From the NCBI RefSeq assembly GCF_002135375.1, contig NZ_NEGH01000003.1, positions 186,001-250,000 of the forward strand: a stretch of DNA of 64,000 nt, in the 5' to 3' direction. This document shows positions 1 through 9,000 of the stretch, one piece after another; position 1 is the first letter of the stretch, and every line of letters begins with the position of its first letter. The translations under genes and the position numbers were made by a program. The DNA comes from Acinetobacter sp. ANC 4558. Lineage in GTDB: Bacteria; Pseudomonadota; Gammaproteobacteria; Pseudomonadales; Moraxellaceae. The notes under the pieces were generated by a model. That model was not told where the DNA came from, did not search any database, and was given only the letters and a program-made list of their open reading frames with translations.

Positions 1-280
1 AATTGATCTAAAAAATATTAAACAATCTGGTATTGAACTCTATACATTAGATCAAGTTATTACAGCAGCCAAAGCAAGTATGGGTTTTGCAGTCGTTGAT
101 CAACGTATGATTTTACAAGAATTGAAAGATGGCTCATTACTCCAATTTCACCCGCATCACACTGAAAGTGACTATGGGTATTGGTTAGATGTACATCCAG
201 AAAAAGTAGGTCTATCAAAGTTAATTGATCTGACAAAATGGTTAAAAGAAATTAATATTGTTAAGCCACATGAGTCATAA
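1..280 (+). CDS. LysR-family regulator, C-terminal fragment (cut by window edge)
   Basis: The reading frame is open from base 2 to the TAA at 278-280, so only about the last 92 residues are present. The stretch GFAVVDQRMILQELKDGSLL, near residues 28-47 of the fragment, has the pattern seen in the C-terminal half of LysR effector-binding domains: a short hydrophobic strand, then an acidic residue, then a helix ending in a GxL turn. The DNA-binding domain lies outside the window. It is convergent with the porin gene downstream. The internal ATG at 80 is not a real start because the frame stays open and conserved upstream. Target unknown. Confidence 0.6.
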   Translation, partial: IDLKNIKQSGIELYTLDQVITAAKASMGFAVVDQRMILQELKDGSLLQFHPHHTESDYGYWLDVHPEKVGLSKLIDLTKWLKEINIVKPHES

Positions 281-350
281 ATACATCAATGCTGTTTATA
301 CTTAGTGTAAACATATTTTGATTAATATTTGTTTTGTGTTTATATTAAAC

Positions 351-388
351 ATATAGCGTCACCAGATGATTCTGTTATGACGCTATAT
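351..388. terminator. Hairpin between convergent genes, probable bidirectional terminator
   Basis: ATATAGCGTCA (351-361) pairs perfectly with TGACGCTATAT (378-388). The loop contains a nested CAGA/TCTG pairing. It lies between the LysR fragment and the convergent porin gene. There is no strong T-run on either side, so the terminator role is inferred from position and stem length. Confidence 0.5.
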
Positions 389-428
389 ATTTGACCACGA
401 TATTTCTAATAATCGTTGTGATTGTTAG

Positions 429-1601
429 TTAAAAATTATAAATGAAGGTTAAATTCAGCATTTTATGCCATTTATTTGTATCACCTACCGCCAATGAGTC
501 GAAATTTCCTCCAATAAATGGATCATTTTTACTCATGATATACTCTGTATAAAAAGAGATATTTTTATAATCCCAAGCTACACCTGCAATATGACGTTCG
601 GAGTTATGATCATCGTGATTACGTTTATCATAGGCACTATATACTACATATGGTGAAATATTTAAACCATTGTCCATCGTTTGAAACTTATAAGAGGCAT
701 CTAAAGTATAAAAATTTCCCTTATTTGCCAAATCATATTCTGTGTCAAATGCACCTATCGTTGAACTATGTGAATGTTGAGGATCTTTATTATCAATTGA
801 TAATTTACCCCCCGTTAAGGTAAATGCAGCCTTTTGATAATTGATATGACTAAATAACGCCCAAGCTTTACGTGAACCTTTTTGATGATTCGTATTATTT
901 TCAATTTCAGAATGCCAATAGCTCGCTCCAACTGACGCATTAAAATCATCAGAAGATAAAAAACCAAGATCTTGGTTCACGCGCATTAGCCACATATTTT
1001 TTTCTTTCAAATTGGTTTTGTCTGGGTCATCGGTCCGAACAAAATTTGCAGTATATCGCGCTGCATCACCATTTCCTTTATAGCGTCCACCATCTCGGGC
1101 AAAATAGGCTAAATCGACTTTGGTTTGTTCCGAAAATTCAACATGATAATTGATGCCTAAATTTAAAACATCTTGTAAACCAGCTGTGTTATTAATTCCT
1201 GCGTAAAAACTGCTATCCCAAAATCGCCCTGGACCAAATGGAATGGCTTGTAAACCGACTGTTAATCGATCAGTTTCATTCAATTTATAGCCAGCATAAG
1301 CATAAACTAATGTAGAAAAATCACATAATTTATCATATTGATAACATCGATATTCAACATTAGCTAGCCAACGTTGAGAGTCGTAGCCAAGACGAAAAAT
1401 TGCTGCATCAAACTTAATTTTCCGATTATTTGATGCAGGTTCACCAAAATGCTTATCATGGTAATTTGCGCGTAAAGCACCAGAAAATGTTACTTCGCCT
1501 AAAGTGCTTTTCGCATCACCTAGATGAATTTCAGCAAATGCTGAATATGACAATGTCGCAATGGACATTCCTAGACATGCTTTTAAATACATCATTTTCA
1601 T
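429..1601 (-). CDS. Outer-membrane porin (beta-barrel), substrate unknown
   Basis: 390 residues with a clear Sec signal peptide (basic MKMMYLK, hydrophobic core, cleavage after AFA near residue 23). The mature protein alternates short amphipathic strands rich in aromatics with Asp/Asn/Gly turns and ends in the aromatic sequence FIYNF, the usual C-terminal signal of an outer-membrane barrel. Length fits a 16-18 strand porin. Two cysteines close together (YRCYQYDKLC, near residues 85-94) may form a surface or periplasmic disulfide. It resembles porins of Moraxellaceae loosely assigned to carbohydrate or organic-acid uptake, but no substrate can be read from the sequence. Monocistronic, convergent with the LysR fragment. 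Confidence 0.65.
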   Translation of the reverse strand: MKMMYLKACLGMSIATLSYSAFAEIHLGDAKSTLGEVTFSGALRANYHDKHFGEPASNNRKIKFDAAIFRLGYDSQRWLANVEYRCYQYDKLCDFSTLVYAYAGYKLNETDRLTVGLQAIPFGPGRFWDSSFYAGINNTAGLQDVLNLGINYHVEFSEQTKVDLAYFARDGGRYKGNGDAARYTANFVRTDDPDKTNLKEKNMWLMRVNQDLGFLSSDDFNASVGASYWHSEIENNTNHQKGSRKAWALFSHINYQKAAFTLTGGKLSIDNKDPQHSHSSTIGAFDTEYDLANKGNFYTLDASYKFQTMDNGLNISPYVVYSAYDKRNHDDHNSERHIAGVAWDYKNISFYTEYIMSKNDPFIGGNFDSLAVGDTNKWHKMLNLTFIYNF

Positions 1602-2130
1602 TTTATATCCCTAGCAAAATAATTTATAGCAAATCACCTACTATTTACTTAGTCTGTAACCGCTAATTTCATTATTTGCTTTTGCTTTAGATCCCAATCA
1701 AGTGATCTTTCAATCCATTTCTTTTATTTCAAATTGTTTATCTTTACAGATATTCTCGGGCAGAATCTCATATATATTTCTGGAATAGAAGGGAAATAAA
1801 ATACCAACCCAATGACTTTTTCTCATCAATTCAAGACACTGGCGATTTAATTCCCCTATATTCATTTAACAAGATAAAGATAATCTATTTTCTATAAATG
1901 CTCTCTTCTCTGCTTAGAACAAAGAAAAATAAAGAAATAGTGATTTTAGCATTTTCTTTTTATATTTAATTTTAACTTTAAATATGACTTTAGGAATCAT
2001 AAAAATGCACTAATTATCATCAGTTATTATGCACCACTTCATGTTCTTTGAGTTTAAATCTCCAAGCATTATGCTGCATTTAAGTAAACTCAGTGTATAT
2101 TACTGGCATCGTTAAATATTTAACCCACAT
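1602..2130. other. Intergenic region between divergent porin and DUF1826 genes
   Basis: 529 bp, strongly AT-rich, holding the promoters of the divergent porin (minus) and DUF1826 (plus) genes. No convincing ORF or RNA gene was seen. The one distinct element is a 14-bp palindrome next to the DUF1826 start, listed separately. Confidence 0.5.
2111..2124. promoter_or_regulatory. Perfect 14-bp palindrome, candidate operator
   Basis: GTTAAATATTTAAC is its own reverse complement and ends 6 bases before the ATG at 2131. A repressor bound here would cover the start site. It resembles, but does not match, the GTTATAnTATAAC core of Zur boxes. Confidence 0.35.
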
Positions 2131-2829
2131 ATGACACATTCTTTTTCTGATAATGAACAAATTAACGTTGTATCCACTTTTTTAGCGCTTGTGAATAGCA
2201 GTTTTCAAGGAAACTGTAATGCCATGTGTTGGCATAGAAACTTGCTCGGTGATTTTGAAGAGATTACTCATAAACTTCAGTTAAAAGAAAATATTACCGA
2301 AATTTCAGTTGAAGATCTTTTTGCACTTAGATTGACCCCAAATGGAAACTTAGCAAGAGAAACCATCTTAAAAGATATACAATTACTCACTGATTTTGGT
2401 GCATCTCCTTCACTTAATTTACTTAAAAATTATGAAAGAGATGATGAATTGGATTTTATTTCCACCGATGTATATTCTTATCATGTTGATCGTTCACCGA
2501 TTGAAACGGATACTTTTTTATGTACTTATTTTGGTCCTGCAAGCGATATCCTTCCCCAAAATCAGGTTCAACAAAAAATTTTAATTCCAGAAATTAGAGC
2601 GAAACTAAAACAGCTATATCATGGTCCAGAGGCTGAATTTGAAGCATTTCTCGTAGAGAATTTTTTTGATTTACATTATTTAGCCAAGACTAATGCGCAA
2701 TCAGTGAATTTAGGTTCAGGACATCTTTGGCGTTTAGCAGTAGATCATCCAACACAGCAAGTTTCCCCTTGTGTTCATAGAGCTCCTTTAGAAAAAAATG
2801 GGGAATATAGACTACTATTGATTTGTTAA
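2131..2829 (+). CDS. DUF1826 domain protein
   Basis: 232 residues, no signal peptide or membrane segment. It fits the DUF1826 family: an N-terminal alpha-helical part with the motif CWHRNL near residue 33, a central FLCTYFGPASDILP segment near residues 128-141, and a C-terminal CVHRAP motif near residue 210 preceded by LWRLAVDHP. Spaced Cys and His residues could bind metal, but this is inference. No biochemical function is established. I recall family members near zinc-homeostasis genes in other proteobacteria, which cannot be tested here. The ATG at 2131 has no visible Shine-Dalgarno and sits just after a palindrome. The next Met is inside the conserved region, so this start is kept. Confidence 0.6.
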   Translation: MTHSFSDNEQINVVSTFLALVNSSFQGNCNAMCWHRNLLGDFEEITHKLQLKENITEISVEDLFALRLTPNGNLARETILKDIQLLTDFGASPSLNLLKNYERDDELDFISTDVYSYHVDRSPIETDTFLCTYFGPASDILPQNQVQQKILIPEIRAKLKQLYHGPEAEFEAFLVENFFDLHYLAKTNAQSVNLGSGHLWRLAVDHPTQQVSPCVHRAPLEKNGEYRLLLIC

Positions 2830-3161
2830 ATAGTACTTTAATGAAGTAATAAACTGACTGATTTACTTTAATTATTTGATGAATTTATAAAAACACATTA
2901 AGACAATATATTTGTGATCCTTTCCAATCACATTCATATGTATAACTCAATATTTTTAGCCAAAGCTTAAATCTACCAAGAACAATACCGCACTTTAAAA
3001 AACTATAAATTAAAATTTAACAGAAGTTTCTTTTTAACCAAAAGAACTAGATTGATATTAGCCAAATGCTTTATATCTCTTGCCAATTTGATGAATTTAA
3101 TCATTTTTCATAATCCCCTAACCTAGTCATAGAAATCTGACATTAAGTCAGGGAAACACTT
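2830..3161. other. Intergenic leader upstream of narK1
   Basis: 332 bp, AT-rich, presumably carrying the promoter of the nar transcription unit. A Shine-Dalgarno-like AGGGAA precedes the narK1 ATG. One FNR-like site (3052-3065) is listed separately. No ORF or RNA gene seen. Confidence 0.5.
3052..3065 (+). promoter_or_regulatory. Possible FNR/Anr site upstream of narK1
   Basis: TTGATATTAGCCAA matches the FNR consensus TTGAT-N4-ATCAA at 8 of 10 positions: left half perfect, right half GCCAA. Its centre is about 103 bp before the narK1 ATG, compatible with an activator site about 40 bp upstream of a start near 3100. Anaerobic control by FNR and NarL is usual for nar operons. Matches of this quality also arise by chance in AT-rich DNA. 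Confidence 0.3.
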
Positions 3162-4403
3162 ATGAAAACTCATCGTTATAAAGCAAATAGTATACTAATT
3201 TCGAGTACAGTAGCATTTACGATTTGTTTCATGATTTGGATGATTTTTGCCGTTCTCGGTATTCCAATCAAAGAACAACTCGGGTTAACAGAAACTCAAT
3301 TTGGATTATTGGCTGCAATGCCAGTGCTTTCTGGTTCTCTTATTCGGGTGCCATTAGGTATTTGGACAGATCGCTATGGTGGTCGCATTGTTTTCTTTAT
3401 TCTCATGCTTATTTGTATTCCTCCCATTTTTCTTCTGCAATATGCACAGCAATATTGGCAATTTTTGTTACTCAGTTTGTGGATGGGACTTATTGGCGGC
3501 TCTTTCTCCATAGGCACACCCTATGTAGCGAAATGGTTTGATCGTAAACATCAAGGTCTGACTATGGGTATATTTGGTGCTGGTAATGCAGGAAGTGCCC
3601 TAAATAAACTCATCGCACCAACATTAATTATTTTATATGGTTGGACATTTATTCCCACGCTATATTCTGTGATTTTGTTTTTATGTGCGTTGATGTTTTG
3701 GTTTACGACGTATAGTGACTCTAAACATCGAGTTGCTCCTTCTGTAAATTTTATTGACCAGCTTAGGCTAATTAAAAACCCAGCAGTTTTACGTTATAGC
3801 CAATATTACTCAGTTGTTTTTGGAGGTTATGTTGGGTTAGCACTTTGGATGGTGAGTTACTATGTCCAAGAATATCACTTTAGTTTGACTCAGGCTGCTT
3901 TCTTAGCTGCTTGTTTTTCCTTACCAGGTGGTGCACTACGGGCATTAGGTGGTTGGTTATCAGATAAATACGGCGCCTATAAAGTAACTTGGTTGGTCAT
4001 GTGGGTGTGTTGGGTTGCATTCTTCATTTTATCCTATCCATCGACTGACATGTCTATTCAAACTGTGAATGGTTCATCTCAATTTCATATTGGCATTAAT
4101 GCCACTGTCTTTACCATTCTTCTCTTCGTTATCGCAATTGCGATGGCAATTGGCAAAGCATCTATTTTTAAATTTATTGCAGATGATTTCCCTGAAGACA
4201 TGGGAACAGTCTCTGGTGTTGTGGGTTTAGCAGGCGGTATAGGCGGCTTCTTATTGCCCATTATGTTTGGACTGCTCGTTGATTTTACTGGAATTCGATC
4301 TAGTTCATTTATGTTGCTCTATGGCTGCGTCTGTATCAGTTTAGTTTGGATGCATTTTTCATTTAAACCATTGCAAAAGAAAGAAATTTTAAAACAAAAT
4401 TAA
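3162..4403 (+). CDS. narK1: Nitrate/nitrite transporter, NarK1 type
   Basis: 413 residues, about 12 hydrophobic segments, major facilitator superfamily. The loop after TM2 reads RVPLGIWTDRYGGR (near residues 62-75), the NarK-family version of the MFS motif with the conserved TM2 arginine. Glycine-rich nitrate-signature-like helices occur near 140-150 (GIFGAGNAGSA) and near 350-365 (GVVGLAGGIGGFLLP). NarK1-type members are usually assigned proton-nitrate symport. It is followed 10 bp later by a NarK2-type gene. In Paracoccus-like bacteria the two are fused in one protein. It lies at the head of the nar cluster and probably supplies nitrate to cytoplasm-facing NarG. Confidence 0.88.
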   Translation: MKTHRYKANSILISSTVAFTICFMIWMIFAVLGIPIKEQLGLTETQFGLLAAMPVLSGSLIRVPLGIWTDRYGGRIVFFILMLICIPPIFLLQYAQQYWQFLLLSLWMGLIGGSFSIGTPYVAKWFDRKHQGLTMGIFGAGNAGSALNKLIAPTLIILYGWTFIPTLYSVILFLCALMFWFTTYSDSKHRVAPSVNFIDQLRLIKNPAVLRYSQYYSVVFGGYVGLALWMVSYYVQEYHFSLTQAAFLAACFSLPGGALRALGGWLSDKYGAYKVTWLVMWVCWVAFFILSYPSTDMSIQTVNGSSQFHIGINATVFTILLFVIAIAMAIGKASIFKFIADDFPEDMGTVSGVVGLAGGIGGFLLPIMFGLLVDFTGIRSSSFMLLYGCVCISLVWMHFSFKPLQKKEILKQN

Positions 4404-4413
4404 AGGTATTCTC

Positions 4414-5796
4414 ATGGCTAAGAACTTATCAGTTTGGCAACCAGAAGATCCAGATTTTTGGAATAAAACGGGTCAAAAAATTGCCAAAAGAAATTTATGG
4501 ATTTCTGTTCCTGCACTACTTCTCGCCTTTGCTATCTGGCAAGTATGGAGCGTAGCAGTTGTGCAGTTGCCAGCAATTGGATTTAACTATACTAAAAATC
4601 AATTATTCTGGTTAGCTGCATTACCTGCATTGTCTGGTGCAACATTACGTATTTTTTATTCTTTCGTCGTCCCTATATTTGGCGGACGTCGCTGGACAGC
4701 AATATCAACAGTGAGCTTACTCATTCCTGCAATTGGTTTAGGTTTTGCAGTACAAGACCCAAACACCAGTTATCTAACAATGGTTATTCTTGCCCTATTA
4801 TGTGGTTTTGGAGGTGCAAACTTTAGTTCATCAATGTCAAATATTAGCTTCTTTTTTCCAAAATCTGAAAAAGGGAGCGCAATGGGAATTAATGCGGGTT
4901 TAGGTAATCTAGGTGTTTCAACCGTCCAATTTATTGTACCACTGGTGATCACATTTTCGTTATTTGGCGTGCTTGGTGGACAAGCTCAAATAATGACCAG
5001 ACCTGATGGTTCAAGTCATCAAATATGGTTACAAAATGCAGGTTTTGTTTGGGTTCCTTTTATTATTCTTTCCACTATTTCCGCATGGTTTGGAATGAAT
5101 GATATTGATTCAGCCAAAGCATCTTTTAAAGAACAAGCTGTCATTTTTAAACGAAAACATAATTGGTTAATGTGCTGGCTATATATTGGTACTTTTGGTT
5201 CATTTATTGGTTTCTCGGCAGGTTTTGCACTACTGACCAAGCAAGTTTTTCCAACAGTAGATCCTATCAAATATGTTTTTTTAGGACCTTTAGTTGGCGC
5301 ATTAATGCGTGTTGTTGGTGGTTGGTTGTCAGATAAATTTGCAGCATCTAAAGTAACGCAAACAAGTTTTGTACTGATGGTTTTAGCCGTGGTGGGAGTT
5401 ATTATTAGTTTACCCAATGCTACCTCGCAAGGGACATTTTTAGGTTTCTTTATTGGTTTCATGGTCTTATTTGCAGCGACGGGTATTGGTAATGCATCTA
5501 CTTTTGCGCAAGCACCTCGAATTTTTTCAACACTTTATCGTCGAAATGCGAAAAAACTCGGATTAAATGAACAACAAGCCGACGCTGAGGCAGCAAAAGA
5601 GTCTGCTGCAATTGTTGGATTTATGGGGGCAATTGGTGCTTATGGCGGCTTCTTCATTCCTAAAAGCTTTGGTACCTCTTTAGATATGACTGGCAGCCCT
5701 GTCCCTGCACTCATCGGGTTTATCATATTTTATTTAATTTGTATTTTAATTAACTGGTGGTTCTATGCCAGTGATAAAGCAGAAGTAAAATGCTAA
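4414..5796 (+). CDS. narK2: Nitrate/nitrite antiporter, NarK2 type
   Basis: 460 residues, about 12 transmembrane segments. The N-terminal extension WQPEDPDFWNKTGQKIAKRN before TM1 is typical of NarK2-type and E. coli NarK proteins, which start with a PEDxxFWxxxGxxIAxRN motif. TM2 carries the conserved arginine (SGATLRIFYSF). Glycine-rich nitrate signatures occur near 154-165 (GINAGLGNLG) and near 400-415 (GFMGAIGAYGGFFIP). Nitrate import coupled to nitrite export is the expected role and matters here because no nitrite reductase is present in the window. Ribosome site AAAGG sits upstream. A terminator hairpin follows at 5848. Confidence 0.9.
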   Translation: MAKNLSVWQPEDPDFWNKTGQKIAKRNLWISVPALLLAFAIWQVWSVAVVQLPAIGFNYTKNQLFWLAALPALSGATLRIFYSFVVPIFGGRRWTAISTVSLLIPAIGLGFAVQDPNTSYLTMVILALLCGFGGANFSSSMSNISFFFPKSEKGSAMGINAGLGNLGVSTVQFIVPLVITFSLFGVLGGQAQIMTRPDGSSHQIWLQNAGFVWVPFIILSTISAWFGMNDIDSAKASFKEQAVIFKRKHNWLMCWLYIGTFGSFIGFSAGFALLTKQVFPTVDPIKYVFLGPLVGALMRVVGGWLSDKFAASKVTQTSFVLMVLAVVGVIISLPNATSQGTFLGFFIGFMVLFAATGIGNASTFAQAPRIFSTLYRRNAKKLGLNEQQADAEAAKESAAIVGFMGAIGAYGGFFIPKSFGTSLDMTGSPVPALIGFIIFYLICILINWWFYASDKAEVKC

Positions 5797-5819
5797 ATTC
5801 ATTTTACAAATATTAATTT

Positions 5820-5833
5820 TTGATCATGTTTAA
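5820..5833 (+). promoter_or_regulatory. Weak FNR-like sequence after narK2
   Basis: TTGATCATGTTTAA matches TTGAT-N4-ATCAA at 8 of 10 positions. It lies upstream of the narK2 terminator and about 220 bp before narG, far for direct activation. Kept as a weak candidate only. Confidence 0.15.
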
Positions 5834-5847
5834 ACTTTTTTCAACAT

Positions 5848-5881
5848 ATCCCTTTTTCTAAATGATTAAGGGATTTTTTTT
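5848..5881 (+). terminator. Rho-independent terminator after narK2
   Basis: ATCCCTT (5848-5854) pairs with AAGGGAT (5868-5874) around a 13-base loop, followed at once by a run of eight T. It separates narK1-narK2 from narG, implying that narG has its own promoter in 5882-6046. In that interval TACCTCT at 5962-5968 fits the NarL heptamer consensus TACYYMT. Confidence 0.7.
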
Positions 5882-6046
5882 AAAGAAATAGACGTACTTT
5901 TAGATCTAAATTAATTAATTTAATCCCCCCCAAAAGGATTAGTCCAATTCAAGATATTCAGTACCTCTGACCAATAGTGACCATTCTCTTCAATTTGTAA
6001 AATCAAGATCAGTATTATTACATAGCCGTGTTAGACGGAGATCTTT

Positions 6047-9000
6047 ATGAGTCATTTTTTAGATCGGTTAAATTTTTTAAACCGAACCACTGAAACTTAT
6101 TCAAATCACCATGGAAGTGTTACTAATGAAAGTCGTGATTGGGAAAATGCTTATCGAAGTCGTTGGAGTCATGACAAAGTTGTTCGCTCTACACATGGTG
6201 TGAACTGTACAGGATCATGTAGTTGGAAAGTTTTTGTTAAGAATGGTTTAATCACTTGGGAATTACAACAAACCGATTACCCCCGAACACGCCCAGATTT
6301 GCCAAATCATGAACCGCGTGGTTGCCCACGTGGCGCTTCTTATAGTTGGTATGTTTATTCAGCACAGCGCGTAAAATATCCAATGTTACGTGGTCATTTG
6401 GCTAAAGTTTGGCGTGACCTCCGTAAAACAAAAAATCCGATAGAAGCATGGCAATACATTACAAATACACCAGAAATTGCCAAGTCTTATAAATCCAAGC
6501 GCGGTCTTGGTGGTTTTGTTCGAAGCAACTGGAATGAAGCCTATGAAATTATTGCGGCAGCAAATGCCTATACAATTAAAAATTATGGTCCAGATCGAAT
6601 TTTAGGTTTTTCTCCCATTCCCGCAATGTCAATGGTAAGTTATGCTGCTGGTGCACGCTATTTAAGTTTAATTGGTGGTGCTTCTTTATCTTTTTATGAT
6701 TGGTATTGTGACCTCCCTCCTTCTAGCCCACAAATTTGGGGAGAACAAACAGACGTTGCTGAATCTGCAGATTGGTATAACTCGACCTTTTTAATGGTTT
6801 GGGGCTCAAACGTTCCAATGACACGTACACCAGATGCACATTTTTATACAGAAGTGCGTTATAAGGGAACTAAAACTGTTGCTATTTCTGCAGATTACGG
6901 CGAAATGGTTAAGTTCTCAGATATATGGCTTGCACCAAAGCAAGGTACAGATGCTGCTTTAGCAATGGCTATGGGACATGTCATCTTAAAAGAGTTTCAT
7001 TTAGAAAAACCATCAGATTACTTCCAAGACTACTGTCGTCGTTTAACGGATCTTCCTGTACTGGTGACTATAAAAGAAAAAGAGGGTCAATACACACCAA
7101 GTTATTATTTACGCGCTAGCCAACTCAATGATCAATTTAATGAACAAAATAATCCTGAATGGAAAACTTTAATTATCGATGAAAAAACTGGCGAACTCGC
7201 TGCACCGAAAGGTTCTGTAGGTTTCCGTTGGGGTGAACACGGTAAGTGGAACTTAAAAGCTGAAAATAGTACAAGCCAAGCAGTAAAAGCTCAACTCAGT
7301 TTGATAGAACATCATGATGAAGTTATTGATATCGCATTTGACTATTTTGGTGGTCAAGATGCAAATGATGTCATGTTACGTAAAGTTCCTGTTAAGAAAA
7401 TTCAACTTGCTGATGGATCAACGTGTTATATCGCAACAGTTTTTGATTTATCTGTTGCTAACTATGGTATTGATCGTGGTTTGGGCGGTGAAAATGTTGC
7501 TGCACGTTATGAAGATGATGTGCCCTACACTCCAAAATGGCAAGAAAAACATACGGGTGTTCCTGCCGATAAAGTCATTCAAGTCGCTCGTGAATTTGCA
7601 CAAAATGCACATGATTCACATGGTAAATCTATGGTGATTGTTGGTGCTGGATTGAATCACTGGTACCACATGGACATGTCATATCGTGGCATTATTAATA
7701 TGCTGATGATGTGTGGATGTATTGGGCAATCTGGCGGTGGTTGGTGTCATTATGTCGGACAAGAAAAGTTACGTCCACAAACTGGATGGGCACCACTTGC
7801 CTTTGCACTTGATTGGCAACGCCCATCTCGCCAAATGAATGGAACATCATTCTTTTATGCACATACAAGTCAATGGCGTCATGAAAAATTGGGAATGGAT
7901 GAAATATTGGCTCCAACTCAAGGTCATGAATTAAGCAACATGTCGATGATTGATTATAATACAAAAGCTGAGCGCATGGGATGGTTACCTTCTGCGCCAG
8001 AGCTTTCTGTTAATCCACTCCAGATTACGCAAAATGCGAAAACACTTGGGCAAAATCCCATCGAATATACAGTCAATGGTCTGAAAAATGGCACCATTGA
8101 TATGGCATGTAATGATCCAGACAATCCTGCAAATTTCCCACGTAACTTATTCGTCTGGCGATCTAATATTTTAGGCTCATCAGGTAAAGGTCATGAATAT
8201 TTCTTAAAATATTTACTGGGTACACAAAATGCTGTAATGAGCGATGAAAATGAATGTATCAAACCAAAAGAAATTAAAGTTCGCCCTGCCGTTGAAGGTA
8301 AATTAGATTTACTTACTGTTCTCGATTTCCGTATGTCTACAACATGTTTATATGCAGATATCGTTTTACCAACCGCAACTTGGTATGAAAAAGATGATTT
8401 AAATACTTCAGATATGCATCCATTCATTCATCCCCTAAGTGAAGCTGTACAACCACTGTGGGAAAGTAAAACGGACTGGGAAATTTATAAAGGCTTAGCG
8501 AAAAAATTCTCTGAAATGAGCAAACATTATCTTGGGACTCAACAAGATATTGTATTAACACCTTTAATGCATGACAGCCCACAAGAACTTGGTCAACCTT
8601 TTGATGCCAAAGATTGGAAAAAAGGTGAATGTGATCCAATACCAGGCAAAACAATGCCAGCGATGACGCTAGTTGAACGTAATTATGGTGAAATTTATCA
8701 GAAATTTACGTCAGTGGGACCATTGCTTGAAAAGTTAGGAAATGGGGGGAAAGGAATCAGCTGGGATACAAAACATGAAATTGAAATTTTAAGAGGCATT
8801 AACCAAGTCCATAAAGAAGGAATTGCTCAAGGGCAACCTAAACTGAATACTGCAATTGATGCTGCGGAAATGATTTTAACATTAGCGCCAGAAACCAATG
8901 GTCATGTTGCAGTTAAAGCATGGGGTGCCTTATCAAAAAATACGGGGATTGATCATACCTATTTAGCAACGCCACGTGAACATGATTCGATTCGTTTTCG

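Noticed and set aside
3088-3103. TTGATGAATTTAATCA as an FNR site before narK1
   Set aside because: Half-sites are separated by seven bases instead of four, so it does not fit FNR geometry.
5019-5462. 147-residue antisense ORF inside narK2
   Set aside because: It lies wholly within a well-conserved membrane transporter gene on the other strand and shows no domain or ribosome site; a shadow frame.
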